Positions 26,209-33,295 of a stretch of 49,628 nucleotides of DNA are shown here, one piece after another. The position numbers and the translations under genes are program-made. The notes under the pieces were generated by a model. The model made no database searches. It saw only the letters and a program-made list of their open reading frames with translations, and was not told where the DNA came from. Within the stretch, counting starts at the first letter, position 1, and each line of letters starts with the position of its first letter. The stretch is from contig QHVC01000046.1 in assembly GCA_003222205.1 (NCBI GenBank), forward strand, positions 1 to 49,628. Direction: 5' to 3'. Source of the stretch: Gemmatimonadota bacterium. GTDB taxonomy: Bacteria; Gemmatimonadota; Gemmatimonadetes; Gemmatimonadales; GWC2-71-9.

Positions 26209-28851
26209 ATGCGCCTCCCGCCGCTCTCCATCCGGGTCAAGCTGCCGCTGCTCATCTGCGCCTTGGTGCTCGCGGTGGCCGGCTCGTTCACGTGGGCGGC
26301 CTATCGCGGTGTGAGCGAGGCGGTCGTGGTCACGGCGAGCGACCGCCTGGGGAGCGTCACCACCCAGATCGCCGGCCTGCTGCAAACCTCCGCGACCCAG
26401 CTCCTCGCCAACGCGCGCGCCGTGGCCGACAGCCCGGCGGTCCGGGCGTATCTGCGGGCCCCCGCGCCCCGGATGCGCGCGGCGGCCCTCGCGGCGATGC
26501 GGCCGGTGGGCCCAGCGGCTCAGCAGATCGCCGACGTCGAGCTCGTCAGCACCGGTGGCGCGCGCCTGCTCTCGCTCACCGACAGCGCGTCCCACGGCAC
26601 CCCTGCCGTCAACCCCGAGATGGTGCTGGCCGGCAGCCGGTCGGACTCCGGGGTGATCCGGCCGTTCGAGATCGTGCGCGATTCGCTGCGATACGCCGTG
26701 ACGGCACCGGTCAAGGAGGGCGGCCGCATCCTGGGGTATCTCGTCCAGTGGCGCCACCTGACGAGCTCGGCGCGCGGGCGAGGGCAGCTCAATCAATTGA
26801 TCGGCCCCGGCGCGAGGCTCTATGTGACGAACTCGTCGGGGGACCTGTGGACGGACCTGGCGGCTCGCGTCCCCCCGCCATCGCCGCCCCTCGATCTGCA
26901 GCGCGCCGCCGCCGGCGTGGTTCGGTACGAGCGTCCGGGGCTGGGCGAAGTACTCGCGACCGCGCGGGCGGTGCGCGGGGCCCCGTGGGCCGTCGTGGTC
27001 GAGTTTCCGCGCAAGGTGGTCTTGGCCCCGGCACGACTGTTCCTGCGCAGCCAGGTGTTCAGAATCGGAGCCGTGCTGCTCGTCGGCCTCCTCGCCGCGT
27101 GGGGGCTGAGCGGCACCATTACCCCCCGGCTGCGGCGGCTCACGGACGCCGCCGAAGCGGTCGCCGCTGGTGACTACTCGCGGCAGGTGCGCGTGGAGCG
27201 GCGCGACGAGCTGGGGCGGCTGGCCGGAGCGTTCAACGTCATGGCGCACAACGTCCAGGAGTCGCAACAGCACCTCGAAGCCCAGGTGCGCGAGCTGCAG
27301 GCCACGCGCTCGCGGCTCGAGCAGCTCGTCAACGCCAGCGACGCCATGATCTACGCCAGCCGCGTCGCTGGAGAGGCCACCGTTCCCGTCTACGTGAGCG
27401 AGAACATCACCCGCCTCACCGGCTACGAAGTGCAGGAGGTGCTGCGCCCGGATTGGTTGCGCGACATCGTGCACCCGGAGGACCGGGAGCGGATCCGTGG
27501 GGAGTTAGGGGAACAGTTCGCCACGGGGCAGTTCACCATCGAGTACCGCTTCCGGCATAAGGACGGCTCGTACCGCTGGATCCTGGACGAGGGCCGCGTG
27601 CGCCACGACGCCACGGGGCACGCCGTGGAGGTGGTGGGCGCCTGGATCGACATCACCGAGCGCAAGCGGCTCGAGACCCAGCTGCGCCAGGCCCAGAAGA
27701 TGGAAGCGATCGGGCAGCTCGCTGGCGGCGTCGCCCACGATTTCAACAACGTGCTCACCGCCATCGCCGGCAACGCCGAACTGCTCCAGGAGGGCTTCGC
27801 CGACGGCGACCCCAAACGGGAGACGGTCGAAGAGATCCGCACGGCGGCGAGCCGCGCCGAATCGCTCACGCGCCAGCTGCTGGCGTTCAGCCGGCAGCAG
27901 ATCATGCAGCCGAAAGTCCTGAAGCTGAACCGCGTCGTCGCGGGGATGGAGAAAATGTTGCGGCGCCTCATCGGCGAGGACATCGACTTGGTGTGCGTGC
28001 TCCCGAATGACGTGGGGCAGGTCGTTGCGGACCCGAGCCAGATCGAGCAGGTGATTTTGAACCTCGCCGTCAATGCCCGCGACGCGATGCCCACGGGCGG
28101 CAAACTCACCATCGAGACGGGGAACGCGGAGTTCGACGCCATCTACGCGCGCGCGCACCCGCCTGCGGTCCCGGGCCGGTTCGTGATGATCGCCGTCAGC
28201 GACTCCGGGTCGGGCATGTCGCCGGAAGTGCAGGCGCGCGTGTTCGAGCCGTTCTTCACCACCAAGGCGCCGGGCAAAGGGACGGGCCTGGGGCTCGCCA
28301 CCGTGTACGGCATTGTGAAACAGAGCGGCGGGTTCATCTGGGTCTACAGCGAGCCGGGACAGGGGACGACCTTCAAAATCTACCTGGGGCGGGCGGCGGA
28401 CGACCAGCGCCCTGAGACGGTGTCCACGGCCGTCGCCGAGGTGCGCGGCGGGGACGAAGTGATTCTCCTCGTCGAGGACGAGGCCGCGGTGCGGCGCGTC
28501 GCGCTCCACGCCTTGCAGCGCTACGGGTACACGGTGCTCGAGGCGGCACTGCCGTCCGAGGCGTTGACGATTTGTCGGGAGCACACCGGCAAGATCGATC
28601 TGGTCGTGACGGATGTCGTCATGCCGGGCATGAGCGGCCCCGACCTCGCCCAGCAGCTCCTGGCCCTGCGCCCGGCGCTCAAAGTGCTGTTGAGCTCCGG
28701 CTACCCCGGTGAAGCCATCGCCCACCGCGGGGAGCTGTTCTCCGGCTTAGCATTCCTCCCGAAGCCGTTCACTCCGACCGGGCTGGCGCGCAAGGTGCGC
28801 GAAGTGCTCGATGCGCCCGCGCCGCAGGCGCACCGTCCCCCCGCGCATTAA
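26209..28851 (+). CDS. Hybrid sensor histidine kinase with HAMP, PAS and receiver domains
   Basis: An 880-residue membrane sensor. Transmembrane helix 1 is near residues 8-30. A long extracytoplasmic domain with Cache-like features runs to about 283, helix 2 lies near 285-305, HAMP at about 306-358 (RRLTDAAEAVAAGDYSRQVRV), and PAS/PAC at about 370-490 (VSENITRLTGYE, YRFRHKDGSYRWILDEG). Next are HisKA with His510 in GGVAHDFNNVL, the ATPase domain (NLAVNARDAMP, DSGSGM, GKGTGLGLATVYGI) and a C-terminal receiver with phosphoacceptor Asp802 (VVTDVVMPGMSG). AGAAGG lies very close to the ATG. Ligand and output partner are unknown; no transcription factor is nearby. Confidence 0.92.
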   Translation: MRLPPLSIRVKLPLLICALVLAVAGSFTWAAYRGVSEAVVVTASDRLGSVTTQIAGLLQTSATQLLANARAVADSPAVRAYLRAPAPRMRAAALAAMRPVGPAAQQIADVELVSTGGARLLSLTDSASHGTPAVNPEMVLAGSRSDSGVIRPFEIVRDSLRYAVTAPVKEGGRILGYLVQWRHLTSSARGRGQLNQLIGPGARLYVTNSSGDLWTDLAARVPPPSPPLDLQRAAAGVVRYERPGLGEVLATARAVRGAPWAVVVEFPRKVVLAPARLFLRSQVFRIGAVLLVGLLAAWGLSGTITPRLRRLTDAAEAVAAGDYSRQVRVERRDELGRLAGAFNVMAHNVQESQQHLEAQVRELQATRSRLEQLVNASDAMIYASRVAGEATVPVYVSENITRLTGYEVQEVLRPDWLRDIVHPEDRERIRGELGEQFATGQFTIEYRFRHKDGSYRWILDEGRVRHDATGHAVEVVGAWIDITERKRLETQLRQAQKMEAIGQLAGGVAHDFNNVLTAIAGNAELLQEGFADGDPKRETVEEIRTAASRAESLTRQLLAFSRQQIMQPKVLKLNRVVAGMEKMLRRLIGEDIDLVCVLPNDVGQVVADPSQIEQVILNLAVNARDAMPTGGKLTIETGNAEFDAIYARAHPPAVPGRFVMIAVSDSGSGMSPEVQARVFEPFFTTKAPGKGTGLGLATVYGIVKQSGGFIWVYSEPGQGTTFKIYLGRAADDQRPETVSTAVAEVRGGDEVILLVEDEAAVRRVALHALQRYGYTVLEAALPSEALTICREHTGKIDLVVTDVVMPGMSGPDLAQQLLALRPALKVLLSSGYPGEAIAHRGELFSGLAFLPKPFTPTGLARKVREVLDAPAPQAHRPPAH

Positions 28852-28878
28852 GTTGGCTGCTCGTCCGAGAGGGTGTAC

Positions 28879-29229
28879 ATGGCCGGCATACGATGGGCGC
28901 GCCTGCAGGTGGACGCCAATATCCGGCTCCGCCGCGGCGCCTGGTACAAGGTCGTGGGAGAGGAGGGCTTCGACCTCATCATCGAGGTGAACAGGAAGCC
29001 CGTGCGCGCGTTGCGTGCTCTCTTCGAAGTCCGCGACCGTCCGGTCCCCCGCTGGACGGTCGTGACATCCCCGCCGGGGAAGAAGACGCCGATGAGCGAG
29101 CGCTACGCCGTGTGCCCGAGCTGCAACGAGCGCGCGAACCTCAAGGGGAAGCCGAAGCGGATGACGTGCCCGCACTGCCGCTCCGAATTCGATATCGCCT
29201 GGGACGAGCCCTACCTGCGACCGCTCTGA
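28879..29229 (+). CDS. Small protein with C-terminal zinc ribbon
   Basis: A 116-residue protein not matched to a named family. The first part is strand-rich and basic (IRWARLQVDANIRLRRG, GEEGFDLIIEV). The end carries two CxxC knuckles, CPSCNER and CPHCRSEFD, spaced to bind one zinc, followed by an acidic tail. ATG at 28879 is preferred because GAGAGGG lies 5 nt before it; a GTG at 28873 is possible. It could bind RNA or protein. It is followed at once by the lipid-kinase-like gene. Confidence 0.7.
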   Translation: MAGIRWARLQVDANIRLRRGAWYKVVGEEGFDLIIEVNRKPVRALRALFEVRDRPVPRWTVVTSPPGKKTPMSERYAVCPSCNERANLKGKPKRMTCPHCRSEFDIAWDEPYLRPL

Positions 29230-29240
29230 TCCATGCCCTG

Positions 29241-30122
29241 GTGATCTGCAACCCGGCCGCGGGCCGCGGCCTGGCCCGGCGGGAGGGACCCCGGGTCGCG
29301 CGCGCGTTTCGCAAGCAGGGATGGACGGTGGACCTCGTCGAGACCAAGGGCCCGCTCCACGCCGGCCGCCTCGCCGCCGAGGCGGCTGGGCGTGGCGTCG
29401 AGCGGCTCATCGCGCTCGGCGGTGACGGCACCGTTCATGAGGTCGCCAACGGATTACTGCGCGCCCGGAGCGGCGCCGCACTCGCGGTGGTGCCGGTCGG
29501 CTCGGGGAACGACTTCGCCAAGCTCACCGGCATCTATCCGTACCGGCGCGACATCGAGCGGGCCGTGGCGAAGATCGCCACGGCCGCGCCCCGCCGGTTC
29601 GATGCGGGGCGGGTCCTGGGCGAGTACTTCGTCAACACCATGGGCCTGGGGTTCGGCCCGGCGGTGGTCCGCACCCGCAACGCGATGCCGTCGTTGAAGG
29701 GTTTTCTCTCCTACCTGGTCCCGGTGCTGCGCAGCTTCTGGAGCTACCGCCCGATTCATCTGGAGGTGATCGCTGCTGAGCGCCGGGAGACCGGGAACAT
29801 GATGATGCTCGAGGTGTGCAACGGGACGACGGCGGGCGGCGACTACCGCTTCGCGCCGGACGCCGATCCCGGCGACGGCCGCCTCGACGTTTGCCTCATC
29901 CGCGCCGTCTCGCTGCCGCGGTTTCTCCTCGCGATCCCGCGGGTCATGCGCGGCACCCATGGGACGATGCGCGAGGTGGTCCAGTTCCGCACGCGGTCGC
30001 TGACGATCCGCGGCGACGCCGCCCTGCTCCTGCACCTCGACGGCGAGCTGCGGGCGCCAGGCGCGGCCGAGTGCACGGTAACCGTGGAGCGAGCATGCCT
30101 GAACGTGTTGGTGGCCAAGTGA
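29241..30122 (+). CDS. Diacylglycerol/lipid kinase family protein (YegS/DgkB-like)
   Basis: A DAGK-catalytic family protein of 293 residues that should phosphorylate a lipid or sphingoid alcohol with ATP. Motifs are ICNPAAGRG, LIALGGDGTVHEVANGLL, VPVGSGNDFAKLTG, NTMGLGFGPAVV, CNGTTAGGDYRFAPDADPGD and a final LHLDGEL. GTG at 29241 is the only common start, but it removes the first beta strand residues (IHAL), which are encoded upstream. A CTG at 29226 that overlaps the zinc-ribbon stop would restore them. The 3' end overlaps the next gene as GTGA. Confidence 0.86.
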   Translation: MICNPAAGRGLARREGPRVARAFRKQGWTVDLVETKGPLHAGRLAAEAAGRGVERLIALGGDGTVHEVANGLLRARSGAALAVVPVGSGNDFAKLTGIYPYRRDIERAVAKIATAAPRRFDAGRVLGEYFVNTMGLGFGPAVVRTRNAMPSLKGFLSYLVPVLRSFWSYRPIHLEVIAAERRETGNMMMLEVCNGTTAGGDYRFAPDADPGDGRLDVCLIRAVSLPRFLLAIPRVMRGTHGTMREVVQFRTRSLTIRGDAALLLHLDGELRAPGAAECTVTVERACLNVLVAK

Positions 30123-30628
30123 GTCGGACGGCCGGACGGTCGGACGGTCGGACCACGGCACTAGGTACGGTGCTCGTCGTCTTTCTGTCCGTCAGTCCGA
30201 CCGTCCGGCTGTCCAGCCAAGACACCTCCCACGTTGTCGCGCCCGGGGCCCGGATCGTCTCCACAGACACCGCCCATCGCATCGGTCCCGGTGGCGCGTT
30301 CTGGCGCTCGCTGGTGCTCCCCGGATGGGGGCAGGCCGCCACCGGGCGGCACGTGTCCGGGGCGCTGTTCACGACATGGGAAGGCGTCACGGCGATGATG
30401 ACGCTCAAGGCGCGGCGCGAGGCGAACTATCTGAGCCGCATCGGCGGGACGGGGTTGAAGCTCAAGCGCCAGGAAGTGCAGGATTGGACCGTGTTGTGGG
30501 TCTTCAACCACCTCTTCTCCGGCGCCGAGGCGTACGTCGCGGCGCACCTCCAGGATTTCCCCAAGGATCTGAAGATCCAGGCTGTGCCCGGCGGCATCGG
30601 CGTGAGCTTGCCCCTGCCGCGCCGATGA
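30119..30628 (+). CDS. DUF5683-like membrane/secreted protein
   Basis: A 169-residue protein with an N-terminal signal or anchor (TALGTVLVVFLSVSPTV). A DUF5683-type segment follows: FWRSLVLPGWGQAATGR, GALFTTWEGVTAMMTLKARRE and a WVFNHLFSGAEAYVAAHLQDFPKD stretch in two parts, typical of short helical membrane proteins with a GWGQ motif. The codons before and after the hydrophobic segment are made of octamer repeats in opposite orientation. This makes the exact N-terminus (SRTAGRSDGRT) unusual and basic. GTG overlaps the lipid-kinase stop; ATGA overlaps murI. Function unknown. Confidence 0.7.
   Translation: MSRTAGRSDGRTTALGTVLVVFLSVSPTVRLSSQDTSHVVAPGARIVSTDTAHRIGPGGAFWRSLVLPGWGQAATGRHVSGALFTTWEGVTAMMTLKARREANYLSRIGGTGLKLKRQEVQDWTVLWVFNHLFSGAEAYVAAHLQDFPKDLKIQAVPGGIGVSLPLPRR
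30123..30216. repeat. Octanucleotide repeats in two inverted arms
   Basis: Left arm 30123-30154: GTCGGACG, GCCGGACG, GTCGGACG and GTCGGACC. Right arm 30185-30216: CTGTCCGT, CAGTCCGA, CCGTCCGG and CTGTCCAG, the same unit on the other strand. A 14-nt block CCGGACGGTCGGAC has a perfect inverted partner, so a strong hairpin with a loop of about 50 nt is possible. The arms lie in the first 33 codons of the DUF5683-like gene. Confidence 0.85.
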
Positions 30629-31425
30629 ACGATGCGCCGCTCGGCGTCTTCGACTCCGGCATCGGAGGGCTCACGGTCGCCCGCGCGCTGTTCGAGCGGC
30701 TGCCGCACGAGGCGGTGCTGTACTTCGGCGACACGGCGCGCGTCCCATACGGTCCCAAGTCGCCCGAGACGGTGCGACGCTATAGCGCCGAGATCCTCGC
30801 CTACCTCATCGGCCGCGGCGTCAAGGCGGTGGTCGTCGCCTGCAACACCAGCACGGCCCACGCCCTCGACCACCTGAGATCCCGCGCTTCGGTCCCGGTC
30901 GTCGGGGTCATCGAGCCCGGGGCCCGGGCCGCCGTGGCGGCGAGCCGATCGGGAACGATCGGCGTTATCGGCACGGTGGGCACGGTGGCGAGCGGGGCCT
31001 ATGAGCGGGCGATCAAAGCGCTGCGGCCCGACGCGACGGTCGTCTCGGCGGCGTGCCCGTTGTTCGTACCGCTCGTCGAAGAAGGGTGGTTCGACCATCC
31101 CGCCGCGGAGCTGATCGCGCGCGACTACCTCGAGCCGCTCCGTCGCTCGGGTGTGGATGTCGTCGTCCTCGGCTGCACGCACTATCCGCTGCTCAAGCCG
31201 CTGCTGCAGCGCGTGCTGGGGGCCGGCGTCCAGCTGATCGACAGCGCCGAAGCGACGGCTGCGCAAGTCGTCAAGGAGCTCGCGGCGCGTGGCCTCGCCG
31301 CGTCCGCGAGGCCCCGTCCCGAGCACGTGTTCGCCGTCTCGGACGACGAGCCGCGCTTCCGTCGGGTGGGGGAGCGGTTCCTCGGTGAGCGGCTGAAGCA
31401 GGTGAGCGTGGTGCCGCTGGGCTGA
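30625..31425 (+). CDS. murI: Glutamate racemase
   Basis: MurI makes D-glutamate for peptidoglycan, without cofactor. The 266-residue protein has the N-terminal LGVFDSGIGGLTVARAL, YFGDTARVPYG, the two catalytic cysteines Cys73 (VVACNTSTA) and Cys184 (VLGCTHYPLL), and the C-terminal IDSAEATA motif. The ATG overlaps the previous gene as ATGA. It ends 2 nt from the convergent lpxH-like gene. With murA it gives two peptidoglycan-precursor genes in the window. Confidence 0.95.
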   Translation: MNDAPLGVFDSGIGGLTVARALFERLPHEAVLYFGDTARVPYGPKSPETVRRYSAEILAYLIGRGVKAVVVACNTSTAHALDHLRSRASVPVVGVIEPGARAAVAASRSGTIGVIGTVGTVASGAYERAIKALRPDATVVSAACPLFVPLVEEGWFDHPAAELIARDYLEPLRRSGVDVVVLGCTHYPLLKPLLQRVLGAGVQLIDSAEATAAQVVKELAARGLAASARPRPEHVFAVSDDEPRFRRVGERFLGERLKQVSVVPLG

Positions 31426-31427
31426 CC

Positions 31428-32168
31428 CTACGCCGAAAAGCTCTTCAACTCGATGGCATCCCCAGTCACCACCGCGTAGCGGTAGCCGTCCAACCACGCA
31501 CCGGGATTGAGGTAGGCGCGCCCATCGGAGAGCCGCTCCAGGCAGGGCCGATGCGTGTGCGCGAGGATCACCAGCCCCACGTCGCGCCGCCGCTCGAGCA
31601 GCCCGCGCGCATACTCGGCTTGCGCGCGCGCGGCGCGGTCCAGCACCGCCTTGTCCCGGGTATTGTCCGCGAGCTTGCCGCTCAGCTTCGCCGCGATCCA
31701 GAAGCCGAGGTCGGGGTGCAATTTGCGGAACGCCCAGATGGTGAGCGGATGTCGCGTCACCCGGTGGAGCAAGGCGCCGCTCCAGTGCTGCTCGGTCAGC
31801 CCGTCGCCGTGCGCGATGTAGGCGTGCCGCCCGGCGAGGTCGAGCTCGGTTTCGCCCGCGTAGAACGCGATCCCCAGATCCCGGCGTAGAAAGTCGCCGC
31901 CCCAGCGGTCGTGGTTGCCGCCGATGAACGTGATGGCGACCCCGCGCGCGCGGGTCTGCTGCAACCGCGCGATGCTCGCGAAATGCTTGCGGGGCACCAC
32001 GGCGCGGTATTCGAACCAGAAATCGAACAGGTCGCCGTTGATCAGCAGGTGATCGCCGGGCTGGGGCACCCGGTCGAGAAATGCGTGGAACGCGGCCTCC
32101 GTGGCCGGAGGCACCTGACCCAGGTGGGCGTCCGCGACCACGAGGCACCGGGCGGGGGGCACGGACAC
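31428..32168 (-). CDS. UDP-2,3-diacylglucosamine diphosphatase-like metallophosphoesterase
   Basis: A calcineurin-type phosphoesterase of 246 residues resembling LpxH, which hydrolyses UDP-diacylglucosamine to lipid X in lipid A synthesis. The metal-ligand series is complete: Asp13 and His15 in VVADAHLG, GDLFDFWFEYR, GGNHDRWGGDF, YIAHGD and the final LAHTHRP. The GDLFDFWFEYR segment and lptE and hldE elsewhere in the window favour an LpxH-type role over a generic phosphatase, but residues for substrate cannot be proven here. GTG at 32168 is the start. The gene is convergent with murI and divergent from deoC. Confidence 0.82.
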   Translation of the reverse strand: MSVPPARCLVVADAHLGQVPPATEAAFHAFLDRVPQPGDHLLINGDLFDFWFEYRAVVPRKHFASIARLQQTRARGVAITFIGGNHDRWGGDFLRRDLGIAFYAGETELDLAGRHAYIAHGDGLTEQHWSGALLHRVTRHPLTIWAFRKLHPDLGFWIAAKLSGKLADNTRDKAVLDRAARAQAEYARGLLERRRDVGLVILAHTHRPCLERLSDGRAYLNPGAWLDGYRYAVVTGDAIELKSFSA

Positions 32169-32186
32169 AAGCTAACGCGTCAAAAG

Positions 32187-32210
32187 GCTTCCGTCTTTCC
32201 GTCGCTTTGT
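32187..32210. repeat. Degenerate octamer run before deoC
   Basis: GCTTCCGT, CTTTCCGT and CGCTTTGT follow each other in 8-nt register in the lpxH-deoC gap. They are weaker than the other loci. They overlap the presumed deoC -35 region. Confidence 0.4.
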
Positions 32211-32212
32211 CG

Positions 32213-32218
32213 TAGATT
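32213..32218 (+). promoter_or_regulatory. Possible -10 box of deoC
   Basis: TAGATT lies 9 nt before the deoC ATG, the same arrangement as for murA and the first lipoprotein gene. The -35 position, 18 nt upstream, reads TTCCGT, which is a poor match. A leaderless mRNA would follow if it is used. Confidence 0.3.
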
Positions 32219-32227
32219 GCCTACCAC

Positions 32228-33289
32228 ATGCCGACCACACGCGACAGAACCGCCGGTGAGCGGGTCGCCGCGCCGATCGCGGCGCCCGCGGCCCGCATGC
32301 CGGTTGTCCCTGGCGAGCGCGGCGTCGAGGTCCATCGGCGGCCGCCCCGCAACCCCGGCGGCCCGCTGGACCTGGACTGGGCGCTGGCGGTGCGGGTCAA
32401 TCGTAGCGCCGTCGAGCGTCGGGCGGCGACACTCCCCACCAGGCGCACCGTCAAGAAGCAGTGGCAGGCGGCGTGGTTGCTGCGCGCGATCAGCTGCATG
32501 GATTTGACGACCCTGCAGGGCGACGATACGCCGGGCAACGTGCGCCGCCTGTGCGCCAAGGCCCGCCGCCCTATCCGTGACGACCTCGTCGAGGCGTTGG
32601 GCGTGGGGCATCTCGGCATCACCGTCGGCGCCGTGTGCGTCTACCACCAGCTCGTCCCGGTTGCGGTCGAGGCGCTCGCCGGATCGGGGATCCCCGTCGC
32701 AGCGGTCTCGACGGGGTTCCCGGCGGGGCTCAATCCATTCCGCCAGCGGCTCGAAGAGATGCGCGCGTCGCTCGAGGCGGGCGCGCGGGAGATCGACGTG
32801 GTCATCACCCGCGGCCACGTGCTCACGGGTGCCTGGGAGGCGCTCCACGAGGAAGTCCGCGCGTTTCGGGAAGCCTGCGGCGACGCGTGCCTCAAGGTGA
32901 TTCTCGGCACCGGTGAGCTCGCGACGCTCACCAACGTCGCACGCGCCAGCCGCGTGGCGATGCTCGCAGGGGCGGATTTCATCAAGACGTCCACTGGGAA
33001 GGAGTCGGTGAACGCGACCCTGCCGGTGGGAGTCGTCATGGTGCGCCAGATCCGCGAGTTTCACGAGCGCAGCGGCGTGGCCGTCGGGTTCAAGCCGGCC
33101 GGTGGCATCCGCGCGGCGAAGCAGGCCCTGGAGTACCTCTACCTGATGAAGGAAGAGCTGGGCCATCCCTGGCTGCGTCCCGCGCTGCTGCGCTTGGGGG
33201 CCAGCGCCCTGCTCACCGACATCGAGCGTCAGCTCGAGCACTTCGCCACCGGGCGCTACTCGGCGGCGTACCGCCACCCGATGCCCTGA
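32228..33289 (+). CDS. deoC: Deoxyribose-phosphate aldolase (long form)
   Basis: DeoC cleaves 2-deoxyribose 5-phosphate to acetaldehyde and glyceraldehyde 3-phosphate. The 353-residue protein is longer than typical bacterial DeoC (about 220-260) and closer to the animal-type enzyme because of an about 85-residue N-terminal extension. The Schiff-base Lys is Lys253 in FIKTSTGK and the second Lys is Lys289 in VGFKPAGGIR. MDLTTLQGDDT begins the barrel. The next gene, an aldehyde dehydrogenase 6 nt downstream, can oxidise the acetaldehyde, so the pair suits deoxynucleoside use. Confidence 0.92.
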   Translation: MPTTRDRTAGERVAAPIAAPAARMPVVPGERGVEVHRRPPRNPGGPLDLDWALAVRVNRSAVERRAATLPTRRTVKKQWQAAWLLRAISCMDLTTLQGDDTPGNVRRLCAKARRPIRDDLVEALGVGHLGITVGAVCVYHQLVPVAVEALAGSGIPVAAVSTGFPAGLNPFRQRLEEMRASLEAGAREIDVVITRGHVLTGAWEALHEEVRAFREACGDACLKVILGTGELATLTNVARASRVAMLAGADFIKTSTGKESVNATLPVGVVMVRQIREFHERSGVAVGFKPAGGIRAAKQALEYLYLMKEELGHPWLRPALLRLGASALLTDIERQLEHFATGRYSAAYRHPMP

Positions 33290-33295
33290 GCCGCC

